A stretch of DNA of 64,000 nt from Geomonas oryzisoli (GTDB taxonomy: Bacteria > Desulfobacterota > Desulfuromonadia > Geobacterales > Geobacteraceae). Under the pieces are notes generated by a model, which was given only the letters and a program-made list of their open reading frames with translations, did not search any database and was not told the DNA's origin. The stretch is from the NCBI RefSeq assembly GCF_018986915.1, contig NZ_CP076723.1:3195501-3259500 (forward strand). The letters are read 5' to 3'. A program made the translations under genes and the position numbers. Below are positions 1-7,729 of this stretch, piece by piece; within the stretch, counting starts at the first letter, position 1, and the number at the start of each line of letters is the position of its first letter.

Positions 1-1724
1 TAAGGCTACCCTTGCCGGCGATGTTGGCGGTTTCGCCGTAGGTGTAAACATGGCTGTCACCGGCAACCTGGAAGCTGGCGACGGTAAGGGTGTTGTCGAC
101 ATCCGAGTCGTTGGTAAGGACGTTGCCTGTGGCCGGGTGGTCCTCAGCTACCGTATTGGTGTCGGGGGTCATCACGCTGGCGTCGTCAACCGGAGTGACC
201 TTGATGTCCAGGGTGCTGGTCGAACCGGTATTTACGGTGTAGGTGACCTGCGGAACGTCACCGTTCCAGTCGGCCACCGGCGTGAAGGTGTATTCGCCAG
301 TCTGACCAATGGTAAGGCTACCCTTGCCGGCGATGTTGGCGGTTTCGCCGTAGGTGTAAACATGGCTGTCACCGGCAACCTGGAAGCTGGCGACGGTAAG
401 GGTGTTGTCGACATCCGAGTCGTTGGTAAGGACGTTGCCTGTGGCCGGGTGGTCCTCAGCTACCGTATTGGTGTCGGGGGTCATCACGCTGGCGTCGTCA
501 ACCGGAGTGACCTTGATGTCCAGGGTGCTGGTCGAACCGGTATTTACGGTGTAGGTGACCTGCGGAACGTCACCGTTCCAGTCGGCCACCGGCGTGAAGG
601 TGTATTCGCCAGTCTGACCAATGGTAAGGCTACCCTTGCCGGCGATGTTGGCGGTTTCGCCGTAGGTGTAAACATGGCTGTCACCGGCAACCTGGAAGCT
701 GGCGACGGTAAGGGTGTTGTCGACATCCGAGTCGTTGGTAAGGACGTTGCCTGTGGCCGGGTGGTCCTCAGCTACCGTATTGGTGTCGGGGGTCATCACG
801 CTGGCGTCGTCAACCGGAGTGACCTTGATGTCCAGGGTGCTGGTCGAACCGGTATTTACGGTGTAGGTGACCTGCGGAACGTCACCGTTCCAGTCGGCCA
901 CCGGCGTGAAGGTGTATTCGCCAGTCTGACCAATGGTAAGGCTACCCTTGCCGGCGATGTTGGCGGTTTCGCCGTAGGTGTAAACATGGCTGTCACCGGC
1001 AACCTGGAAGCTGGCGACGGTAAGGGTGTTGTCGACATCCGAGTCGTTGGTAAGGACGTTGCCTGTGGCCGGGTGGTCCTCAGCTACCGTATTGGTGTCG
1101 GGGGTCATCACGCTGGCGTCGTCAACCGGAGTGACCTTGATGTCCAGGGTGCTGGTCGAACCGGTATTTACGGTGTAGGTGACCTGCGGAACGTCACCGT
1201 TCCAGTCGGCCACCGGCGTGAAGGTGTATTCGCCAGTCTGACCAATGGTAAGGCTACCCTTGCCGGCGATGTTGGCGGTTTCGCCGTAGGTGTAAACATG
1301 GCTGTCACCGGCAACCTGGAAGCTGGCGACGGTAAGGGTGTTGTCGACATCCGAGTCGTTGGTAAGGACGTTGCCTGTGGCCGGGTGGTCCTCAGCTACC
1401 GTATTGGTGTCGGGGGTCATCACGCTGGCGTCGTCAACCGGAGTGACCTTGATGTCCAGGGTGCTGGTCGAACCGGTATTTACGGTGTAGGTGACCTGCG
1501 GAACGTCACCGTTCCAGTCGGCCACCGGCGTGAAGGTGTATTCGCCAGTCTGACCAATGGTAAGGCTACCCTTGCCGGCGATGTTGGCGGTTTCGCCGTA
1601 GGTGTAAACATGGCTGTCACCGGCAACCTGGAAGCTGGCGACGGTAAGGGTGTTGTCGACATCCGAGTCGTTGGTAAGGACGTTGCCTGTGGCCGGGTGG
1701 TCCTCAGCTACCGTATTGGTGTCG
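1..1724. repeat. Tandem 312-bp repeats (about 5.5 copies visible) inside the adhesin gene
   Basis: The same 312-bp sequence recurs with exact period (for example at 121, 433, 745, 1057, 1369 and 1681) and appears identical between copies. It encodes 104-residue adhesin domains. The array starts at the left edge and diverges at about 1725, so its true copy number is unknown. Nucleotide-level identity implies recent expansion or homogenisation by recombination. Confidence 0.97.
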
Positions 1725-2578
1725 TTTGTAAGTTGCGAACCATCGTTCGTGCCGTAGATCTTGATCTCGATGTCATGGGTCGTGCCGTCTACACTCTGCA
1801 CCTTGAATTGCTCAACTTTAACATCCTCAGCGCCCAGGTACTGCACCGCGGAATTGGCAACGCTGTAGGTCCAGTGACCGGCACTATCAATTGTGATGTT
1901 CCCAACAGCACCCTCACTTGCAATAGGTGCAACAGCCGTGTTGATGCTGTAGTGATTGCCAAAGGTGTCGGTAACAGTGAGTGTACCCGTAGTAGAGAGA
2001 GTCGGATTCGAGGCATCTTCCGTGACAGAGCCGTGATCCGAACCAACGCCAGGTCCTGTAGGAAGAACTGGTGAAGTCGTGGCTACTGTCACAGGCCCTT
2101 CGATCGCGCCCGTCGTTCCGAAGGTGACGCCGGTGGTGGTCACGCCACCGGTCGGCTGAACTTCTTCGCCGGTGGGGGTGACGATGAAGACCGGGTGCGT
2201 GCCGCCCGCATCGGCGGGTCCACCGGCTGCCGGTGCTTCCAGCTCGATAGGCTGATCGCCGGTGAGCAATGCCTGCTGGATCTGAGCCACCTCGGCGGTG
2301 GTATCCGTGGTATCGCCCGACATGACCGTGCCGTAAACGTCCTGGTCGATGGACACGTTCATCATCCGGCCCAGGTCTAGCTGGTTACCCTGCGCACCGT
2401 CGAATACGATGGAGGCGCTGCCGTCGCTCTCGGTGACGATGCGGTCGTCCGCGAAAATCGGGCTGTTCGGCATGAGCAGACGAATCGCGCCGTCCGGGGA
2501 TATCGCTTTCACCGTTCCGTACAGAATGACAACCTTACCGACCACCTGGTGCCCTGCTGCGTGATTGTTCTGTGCCAT
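1..2578 (-). CDS. lapA-like: LapA-type giant adhesin, N-terminal part (gene continues past the left edge)
   Basis: Open from ATG at 2578 to the window edge (about 859 residues seen), with GGAG about 9 bases upstream of the start. Residues 1-115 resemble the retention module of type I secreted adhesins such as Pseudomonas LapA: a compact beta-rich domain starting MAQNNHAAGHQVVGKV that lodges in the TolC-type outer-membrane pore. Residues 116-119 are PAAG, the kind of di-alanine site that LapG proteases cut. After a Thr/Gly/Pro linker and one divergent Ig-like unit, near-identical 104-residue cadherin/Ig-like repeats (TNDSDVDNTLTV region) begin and run off the edge. The C-terminal secretion signal lies outside the window. 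All other Lap components are encoded at 10.4-18.5 kb, which supports the call. The downstream length, Ca-binding repeats and ligand domains cannot be seen. Confidence 0.88.
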   Translation of the reverse strand, partial: MAQNNHAAGHQVVGKVVILYGTVKAISPDGAIRLLMPNSPIFADDRIVTESDGSASIVFDGAQGNQLDLGRMMNVSIDQDVYGTVMSGDTTDTTAEVAQIQQALLTGDQPIELEAPAAGGPADAGGTHPVFIVTPTGEEVQPTGGVTTTGVTFGTTGAIEGPVTVATTSPVLPTGPGVGSDHGSVTEDASNPTLSTTGTLTVTDTFGNHYSINTAVAPIASEGAVGNITIDSAGHWTYSVANSAVQYLGAEDVKVEQFKVQSVDGTTHDIEIKIYGTNDGSQLTNDTNTVAEDHPATGNVLTNDSDVDNTLTVASFQVAGDSHVYTYGETANIAGKGSLTIGQTGEYTFTPVADWNGDVPQVTYTVNTGSTSTLDIKVTPVDDASVMTPDTNTVAEDHPATGNVLTNDSDVDNTLTVASFQVAGDSHVYTYGETANIAGKGSLTIGQTGEYTFTPVADWNGDVPQVTYTVNTGSTSTLDIKVTPVDDASVMTPDTNTVAEDHPATGNVLTNDSDVDNTLTVASFQVAGDSHVYTYGETANIAGKGSLTIGQTGEYTFTPVADWNGDVPQVTYTVNTGSTSTLDIKVTPVDDASVMTPDTNTVAEDHPATGNVLTNDSDVDNTLTVASFQVAGDSHVYTYGETANIAGKGSLTIGQTGEYTFTPVADWNGDVPQVTYTVNTGSTSTLDIKVTPVDDASVMTPDTNTVAEDHPATGNVLTNDSDVDNTLTVASFQVAGDSHVYTYGETANIAGKGSLTIGQTGEYTFTPVADWNGDVPQVTYTVNTGSTSTLDIKVTPVDDASVMTPDTNTVAEDHPATGNVLTNDSDVDNTLTVASFQVAGDSHVYTYGETANIAGKGSL
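2222..2233 (-). other. Predicted LapG cleavage site (PAAG) in the adhesin
   Basis: Codons for P116-A117-A118-G119, located at the end of the retention module. LapG family proteases cut between the two alanines of TAAG, AAAG or PAAG, at about the same distance from the N-terminus (about residue 108 in LapA). The site assignment is inferred from motif and position. Confidence 0.75.
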
Positions 2579-2657
2579 GACCATTCTCCATGTATTTGAT
2601 AGTGACGTGAAAAGAAGCTGCTAAATTTGGTTATGGTAAAGATATCTCTGAGGGGAA

Positions 2658-2679
2658 ACCAAGTCTATTGTACCTTGGT
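2658..2679 (-). promoter_or_regulatory. Candidate adhesin promoter -10 inside an inverted repeat
   Basis: ACCAAG (2658-2663) and CTTGGT (2674-2679) form a perfect 6-bp inverted repeat. On the minus strand the space between them contains TACAAT (2667-2672), a good -10 element about 90 bases upstream of the adhesin start. No good -35 is present at 16-18 bases, which would suit an activator-dependent or operator-controlled promoter. This is inference from sequence only. Confidence 0.35.
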
Positions 2680-2796
2680 ACTACATTGACATAGTGATCA
2701 AGGTTACAGAGAGCTCACTTTTCCCGTAACATGCCTCCGATAGCAAAATCGGAGATTGATATATTACCTGTGTCTGGACCGATGCCAAGCTTGGGA

Positions 2797-2831
2797 CAAA
2801 AAAAAGCCCTCTTTGACATAGAGGGCTTTTT
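2797..2831 (-). terminator. Rho-independent terminator of the 2977-10075 operon
   Basis: A 10-bp perfect stem (AAAAGCCCTC at 2802-2811 with GAGGGCTTTT at 2821-2830), a 9-base loop, and a T-run on the minus strand. It lies downstream of the exported-protein gene ending at 2977 and upstream of the adhesin start, so it separates the two transcription units. Confidence 0.8.
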
Positions 2832-2835
2832 AAGA

Positions 2836-2960
2836 GGGGACTGGCTCCGTCAGGTGCCTGTCCCCTTGGTGTTTGAGAAGAGGACTGTGCCGAAGGGAGC
2901 GTTTCTAAGCTGAAAGGAGCGTTCCGCTGGAGGGACAGGCACCTACGGAGCCTGTCCCTT
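2836..2960. repeat. REP-like palindromic element, copy 1
   Basis: Left arm 2836-2867 (GGGGACTGGCTCCG...GTCCCC) and right arm 2932-2960 (GGGACAGGCACC...GTCCC) are near reverse complements around a spacer containing GAGCGTTCCGCT. The same arrangement recurs at 36601-36693, and single or tandem arms recur at about 19225, 26057 and 55745. All copies are intergenic. Confidence 0.75.
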
Positions 2961-2976
2961 ATGCCGCGCCTTTCAC

Positions 2977-4950
2977 TCAGAACGGCCGGTCCAGCCGGTT
3001 GGGTTCCTTCACCAGTTTGGTGAAGTTGGAGCTCTTCTGAATCTCCTCCAGGTAGAAGAGCTTCAAAAGGTTGTGGGTCGGGTGATCGGGATTTCTCTGC
3101 ATCTCCTCACGCATGCTCTGGAACGACGCGATCAGCTGGGTGTCCGACGGCGCGTCGGCGGTCGCGGTGCCGGCAAAGAGCTTGTCGATGGCGGTGATAT
3201 AGGCAAGGCTCGCCGTCGCGGTCTCGGGACGCTGCGCGCTCACCCACTTCTTGATCGCCGGAGACTGCTTGATGCGGCTCGCCAGCGGCAGGTAATAGTC
3301 AAGGTAGAGGTTGTAGCGCCCGTCCTTCTTGAGCGCCGCCGAGGTCTGGCGCACCTCGCGCAATGAGAGCGGGAACAGCTCGGCCGAAAGAAGCCGGTGC
3401 GTGAACCACAGGTTGTAGGCACCGTTGTCGGTGCTGAACTCGCTCACCTTGCGGTAGGCGTAGGAAACCTTGTCGCTGGCCTCGAAGGCGCCGAAATATG
3501 CCGAGTCCGGGATCACGTCGTTGAACCCCCTCCCCTGCTGGGCGGTCAGGAAGTTCAGGTAGGAGTTGAGCGCCATCTGCATCGAGGTGGCGTAACTCTG
3601 GATGTTCTGCGAGTCTTGGGTCGTGTTCAGCTTCACGAGGTAATAGTCGCCGGTCCACAGGGCGAGCTCCATGATCGCCCGCCAGAGCCGGTGCGCCGAC
3701 TTCAGGTACAGCTCGCGGCTCTGGTACCCGGCGCGCTCCCATCCCCCCGCCGAATAGGGCGCGATGTCGTTGAAGATCGCCATCGACTTAAGAAGCGCGG
3801 TGCGTCCCTCCTGGTCCGGGAGCGTGGCGAAGAACTTGTAGGAGGCGGCGTTCTCGTTGTCGGCCAGGCGCGGAATCGCGAAGCTGGTCATGTCCAGGTA
3901 GTCCACCGCCGCCATGACCACGCCGCTCGATCTCGGCCCCGCGGCCCACTTGAAGCAGAGGTCGTTGTAAGTCCGTGCCCGCTCGTAGGTCTTTTGCACC
4001 GCCTCGGTCATCCCCTCGGCGTCGAGCTTGGCGCTCGCCACCTGCTGCAGGCGCTTGGATTCGATGGCGGCGACGGTGAAATTCAGCCGGTAGCGGTCCG
4101 AGTCGGGCGCGTTCAGCCCGTCCACGATGCGCTGCACCAAGGTCTTCGTGTACTTCCCTTCGCTGTCCTTCTCCCCGAGGTTCCTGTCGTTCATCATCAC
4201 GAACAGGGGGCCCAGCGCGTTCAGCCCGTCCAGCTTGCGCGCGATGATGGCCCGGTTCACCACCAGGTTGATGAGGTTGCGGTAGTAGAAGGGGGTGTTG
4301 GTCGGGACGGAGCCGCTGGTCGCACCGGTGGCGATCTCGTTCTTCTCGATGTACAGGATCGAGCCGTTCCAGATGCCGTAGACCTGGGTGACGAAATCGT
4401 CGGCGTCATCGCGCTCCAGCGCCTGCAGCGCCTTCACCATCCCGGACCAGTAGGCGACCTCGGGCATGGAGGCTTTCCCCTTCAGGCTCTCGATGGTCTT
4501 GGCCGCGGCGGCGAGACTCTCCTGGCTGTCGCTTTGCAGGTAGTCGACGGTCTGGGCGATGGCGAGCCGCAGATAGTCGCGGTCGCGGAACAGCTGCGGC
4601 TGCTCCCCTTTCTGCCCGGACATGAGCTTGCCGTTCCAGGTGGCGATGTAGGAGGCAAGGGTCTCGCCGATCTCCTGGTCACGCTTCTCGCGCCACTCCT
4701 TGATCTCATTGCGGTCCCAGTAGGTGAGCTCGTAGGCGACGTCGAGGTAGGGTCCCCACTCCTTGATCTGGGGGGGCACCGGGGCCTGCACGGCGGCCGC
4801 CTTGTGCTCCTTCTTGGCCGGCGCGTGGTGCCCTTTTTTCCTGGGAGCGCCCCAAGAAGGCGCGGCCGCCATCAAGAGGCACAGCAGGCAGCAGAAGATG
4901 AAAGCGACAATCCGTCTGACGTCAGTTCTTTTTAAGGCAGTGGTAAGCAT
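2977..4950 (-). CDS. Large exported protein of unknown function in the adhesin-linked ExbBD-like operon
   Basis: 657 residues from ATG 4950, chosen because GAGGAG sits about 8 bases upstream and a signal peptide follows directly (RRIVAFIFCCLLCLLMAAAPSWG). A longer frame to 5061 has no such features. A Lys/His/Ala-rich segment follows the signal, then a long mostly helical region rich in Tyr/Trp/Leu with no cysteine cluster and no motif I recognise. It may be a periplasmic alpha-helical repeat (TPR-like) protein, but that is a guess. It overlaps the end of the upstream TonB-like gene by about 29 bases and is the last gene before the terminator at about 2800. Its place suggests a partner of the proton-channel pair and the OmpA-like protein. 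I do not recognise a named family. Confidence 0.75.
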   Translation of the reverse strand: MLTTALKRTDVRRIVAFIFCCLLCLLMAAAPSWGAPRKKGHHAPAKKEHKAAAVQAPVPPQIKEWGPYLDVAYELTYWDRNEIKEWREKRDQEIGETLASYIATWNGKLMSGQKGEQPQLFRDRDYLRLAIAQTVDYLQSDSQESLAAAAKTIESLKGKASMPEVAYWSGMVKALQALERDDADDFVTQVYGIWNGSILYIEKNEIATGATSGSVPTNTPFYYRNLINLVVNRAIIARKLDGLNALGPLFVMMNDRNLGEKDSEGKYTKTLVQRIVDGLNAPDSDRYRLNFTVAAIESKRLQQVASAKLDAEGMTEAVQKTYERARTYNDLCFKWAAGPRSSGVVMAAVDYLDMTSFAIPRLADNENAASYKFFATLPDQEGRTALLKSMAIFNDIAPYSAGGWERAGYQSRELYLKSAHRLWRAIMELALWTGDYYLVKLNTTQDSQNIQSYATSMQMALNSYLNFLTAQQGRGFNDVIPDSAYFGAFEASDKVSYAYRKVSEFSTDNGAYNLWFTHRLLSAELFPLSLREVRQTSAALKKDGRYNLYLDYYLPLASRIKQSPAIKKWVSAQRPETATASLAYITAIDKLFAGTATADAPSDTQLIASFQSMREEMQRNPDHPTHNLLKLFYLEEIQKSSNFTKLVKEPNRLDRPF

Positions 4951-6040
4951 ATTCCAACTCCTCGCATCGCTGGGATGGCTCTCGTCCCCGGGAAGGGAAG
5001 ATGATGAGGTTGAAGGACGATACGCGTTTGGTCCCCTTGAACAGGAACTCCCCTTTGTCACTGCTGCAACTCGAGCGCGCTCCCACCACGCTCAATACCG
5101 CCTTGATCGCTTCCTCCTGCTGCAGGGCGCTGTCGCAGATCTTGAGGCTCATGAGCGACACCCCGCGCGCCAGGGCGACCTCCGAACCGTTCGCGCCGCT
5201 CCCCGCCGGGCTCTTGCTGCGCTGCCGCGCCGCCGGAGCCTGCGCCCCCTTTGGTTCTTCGATGGACACCTCGGGTGCGCTCCGCACCGCCGCGACCCGC
5301 GGGGCCGGCGCGCTCCCCCCCACCTCGACGGCACGGCTCGGACGCTGCGGCAGCACGACCGGCTCGTCGGCGGCGGGAACCGCCCCCCCCGGACCGCCCC
5401 GGACCCGGTAGATGTAGGTGCTCTTGGCGGAGGGGCGCGCACCGACCTCCGCGCTCCCCGCCTCCTTCCTGAGCCTCGCAGCCGGCAGCCGCTGCGAAGC
5501 GGCGGCGCCGACCTCGTCGAAGGGTTCCGCCGCCTTGCGCTCACGGGCGATCCCCGGGTAGAGGGTCACCTCCGAACCGCTCTGGTAGCCGTACGAGCGG
5601 GCGATGGCCGGCCGCTGCAGATCCGCGGGGTAAGCCACCTCGTGCCTGAGTGGCGCGGGCCTTCCCTGCCCGGCAGGACCGGGATGCTCGCGCCCCCCCG
5701 GCTCCGGGGGACGGTACTGCGGCGGCTTCACGTCCAGGGCGTACACGGTGCGCGGCTTCTGCTGCGCGACCACCGGCTTCTCCACGGGGGCCGCCGTCTT
5801 CGGGTGCGCCGGGGGGACCTTCAGTTCCAGCCGGCTCACGTCCATGATGGTGCGCTTTGATACCGGCGCGCCCGGCATCTGGAAGCGGCTCACGCAGAAG
5901 ACCACCAGACCCAGCGCCGTCACCACCAGCAGGCGCAGCCACAGCGGCACCGGGGGGCGCAGTTCGTGTTCCGCGCAGACCAGGATGTGCTTAAGCCGCG
6001 TGCCCCCGTGGCCGCAGGCGTTCTGGATGCGCAGGGTCAT
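4922..6040 (-). CDS. TonB-like single-span periplasmic protein, unknown function
   Basis: 372 residues. A short cytoplasmic head (about 30 residues), one membrane span (about residues 33-52, LWLRLLVVTALGLVVF), a long Pro/Ala/Arg-rich periplasmic stretch (about 75-290), and a compact C-terminal domain of about 75 residues with four cysteines (KICDS, SSCSS, RCEEL, YHCLK). The topology matches TonB/TolA energy transducers, but the conserved TonB C-terminal sequence is not visible, so this is analogy rather than homology. Its ATG overlaps the stop of the ExbD-like gene (ATGA at 6037-6040), implying translational coupling and stoichiometric production with the channel. The paired cysteines suggest disulphides formed in the periplasm. 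Confidence 0.65.
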   Translation of the reverse strand: MTLRIQNACGHGGTRLKHILVCAEHELRPPVPLWLRLLVVTALGLVVFCVSRFQMPGAPVSKRTIMDVSRLELKVPPAHPKTAAPVEKPVVAQQKPRTVYALDVKPPQYRPPEPGGREHPGPAGQGRPAPLRHEVAYPADLQRPAIARSYGYQSGSEVTLYPGIARERKAAEPFDEVGAAASQRLPAARLRKEAGSAEVGARPSAKSTYIYRVRGGPGGAVPAADEPVVLPQRPSRAVEVGGSAPAPRVAAVRSAPEVSIEEPKGAQAPAARQRSKSPAGSGANGSEVALARGVSLMSLKICDSALQQEEAIKAVLSVVGARSSCSSDKGEFLFKGTKRVSSFNLIIFPSRGREPSQRCEELEYAYHCLKKN

Positions 6041-6507
6041 GGCTTGTCCCCGGTGCGCGAGGTGCGCACCACGGCAAGGCCGTTGGAGCTCCAGTACTTG
6101 CTCACCACCGCCGCCGCGGAAAGGAGGTCGCTGCTGTAAGAGTCAGGCAGGGGCACCACGACCGGCCGCGGCTGCTCCCGGTTCCCCTGCAGGTGCTTCA
6201 GCGCCGAGCACAGCTCGTCATAGGAAAGAGGCTCGGTGCGCGCCGCCTCTTTGCCGCGCAGGATGTGCGCCAGCCGGTACGGCTTGGCGCCGTGCTTCTC
6301 CACCAGGAGCTGGTGATAGTCCGGGTTTGACTGCATCGCCACCAGCTCGGGGCTTTTCGCCACCACCGGCGCGGGGAGCTGCATCTCCGCCACCTGGCTG
6401 CTGGAGGTATCCATCCGCGCCATCTGGGTGAAGACCAGAAGGAGCAAAAAGGCGACGTCGGTGAAGGAGATGAGCCACTGGTTCCGGGACGTTCCCACGG
6501 TGCGCAT
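6037..6507 (-). CDS. ExbD/TolR-like proton-channel subunit
   Basis: 156 residues. The N-terminal span contains the family's key aspartate in the context NQWLISFTDVAFLLLLVF (Asp17), the residue that carries protons in ExbD, TolR and MotB-type subunits. The periplasmic part (about 35-156) ends without a peptidoglycan-binding OmpA motif, so it is ExbD/TolR-like rather than MotB-like. It sits 10 bases after the ExbB-like gene and overlaps the TonB-like gene, giving the classic three-part layout of an energy-transducing motor. ExbD proteins are usually about 140 residues, so length fits. Confidence 0.8.
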   Translation of the reverse strand: MRTVGTSRNQWLISFTDVAFLLLLVFTQMARMDTSSSQVAEMQLPAPVVAKSPELVAMQSNPDYHQLLVEKHGAKPYRLAHILRGKEAARTEPLSYDELCSALKHLQGNREQPRPVVVPLPDSYSSDLLSAAAVVSKYWSSNGLAVVRTSRTGDKP

Positions 6508-6517
6508 GATCCACCCC

Positions 6518-7093
6518 CTAGATCTTCACCTGCAGCCCGCGGTTGATGGAGCGCTTGGCCATCACGTCCAGGCCGACGCAGATCGCCTGCAAAAGCACGT
6601 AGTACATGAGGGCGAAGTAGGTGGACCACAGTTTCGCACCGATGGCGCCGTTGTTGATGGCGCTCCCCGGGTCCCCGGTGTAGAGGAAGATGACGATCAT
6701 CCCCGCCACGGTCCCCCACAGCCCTATCGGGGGGAGGAGGTTCGCGCACATGTAGATCCGGTTCACGAAGGTGCCGTTGAAATTGTTCTGCGCCACCTCG
6801 CGCGTCGCGTCGTAGAGAAACTCCTTGGGTGCCGCCGCCCCGGTCGTGTTGTCGCTTTGGCTGGTGGCCCACAGCATCTTCGCCACGCTTTCGGCCAGGG
6901 TGTCCTCGGGAGTGGCGTGCTGGTCCTTGATGCTGTCCAGGTGCTTGTGGTCCAGCGACCTGGCGTGCTGGAGAGCCCGCACCGCCAGGATCAACGAGAT
7001 GATGAAGATGCTGGTGGTAAGGGTGAGCGATATGCGCAGCGACCAGATGTTGAAGCTGTTGGGGTTGATGGTGATCAGGCCCAGAATGTCCAT
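6518..7093 (-). CDS. MotA/TolQ/ExbB-family proton-channel subunit
   Basis: 191 residues with three predicted membrane spans: about 17-38, 118-136 (PPIGLWGTVAGMIVIF, the conserved family signature) and 152-172. The cytoplasmic loop between spans 1 and 2 is shorter than in MotA, as in ExbB/TolQ. AAGGAG precedes the ATG. With the next gene (ExbD-like) it should form an inner-membrane proton channel that powers a periplasmic or outer-membrane event. Its place inside an adhesin secretion locus, rather than next to tonB or tol-pal genes, is unusual. Confidence 0.85.
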   Translation of the reverse strand: MDILGLITINPNSFNIWSLRISLTLTTSIFIISLILAVRALQHARSLDHKHLDSIKDQHATPEDTLAESVAKMLWATSQSDNTTGAAAPKEFLYDATREVAQNNFNGTFVNRIYMCANLLPPIGLWGTVAGMIVIFLYTGDPGSAINNGAIGAKLWSTYFALMYYVLLQAICVGLDVMAKRSINRGLQVKI

Positions 7094-7112
7094 GGCGGCG
7101 GCTCCTTAGCGG

Positions 7113-7655
7113 TTATTTCTTGGCGATGCGCGCCAGGTCGCTGTCCAGCTGGCGGATGGCCTCGTCCAGCGTGGTGGTCTTCCCCTGGATCTGCACCGAC
7201 ATCTTCTGGTAGGGAGCGTAGAGCTTCTTCATCTCGGTGAGGACGCTGCCGGCGTCGTCGCGGTAATTGAGCACGATCAAAAGCCGCGTCTTCACCAGCG
7301 CGATCTCGGCGGAAAGCTGGGTCATCTCGATGTTGGAGCCGTCCACCGCCTGGGTCACCAGGTAGTCGGCGTGGCGTCTTAGGTAGTCGTCGAGGGGAGC
7401 CTGGAGCTGCGCGGCCGTCTTGGTCTCGCCGCTGGCGATGAAATGCTCGGCGAAGTTGAGCATCACCAGGAGGTCCTTCTTCACCGTCTGCAGTCTCAGT
7501 TCCAGCCCGAGATCGCTCGCCTGCTCGGTGGGCGCGTCCTGCGGCGCCTGGGCTGCGGGCTGCGCCTCGGCGCCGAACACCGGCGCGGCAAGTAGAGACA
7601 CCAATCCCGTCACTACGACAGCTAATTTCCATCGCAATGCAATACCGTGGTCCAT
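7113..7655 (-). CDS. Small exported helical protein, unknown function
   Basis: 180 residues with a clear signal peptide (LAVVVTGLVSLLAAPVFGAEA). A short Ala/Pro/Gln linker is followed by about 135 residues of predicted helix with regularly spaced leucines and charged residues, suggestive of a periplasmic coiled coil. AAGGAGGAG precedes the ATG. It lies between the OmpA-like gene and the ExbB-like gene on the same strand, 19 bases from the latter. No family recognised; a structural or accessory role in the same envelope complex is inferred from position only. Confidence 0.65.
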   Translation of the reverse strand: MDHGIALRWKLAVVVTGLVSLLAAPVFGAEAQPAAQAPQDAPTEQASDLGLELRLQTVKKDLLVMLNFAEHFIASGETKTAAQLQAPLDDYLRRHADYLVTQAVDGSNIEMTQLSAEIALVKTRLLIVLNYRDDAGSVLTEMKKLYAPYQKMSVQIQGKTTTLDEAIRQLDSDLARIAKK

Positions 7656-7729
7656 GTCAGACTCCTCCTTACGGATGAGCTACTTAGAGCATCGTATCGT
7701 GGGGCCGCTGCCGGGCGCGTACGCCGGGA

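Noticed and set aside
1..1724. Possible CRISPR array because of regular repeats
   Set aside because: Period is 312 bp with no unique spacers, and the sequence is coding; it is a protein-domain repeat.
50..2074. Long plus-strand open frame of 674 codons with repeats
   Set aside because: It is antisense to the repeat adhesin; the minus-strand frame has the ribosome site, retention module and Ig-like repeats. The plus frame is open only because the 312-bp repeat has no stop in that frame.
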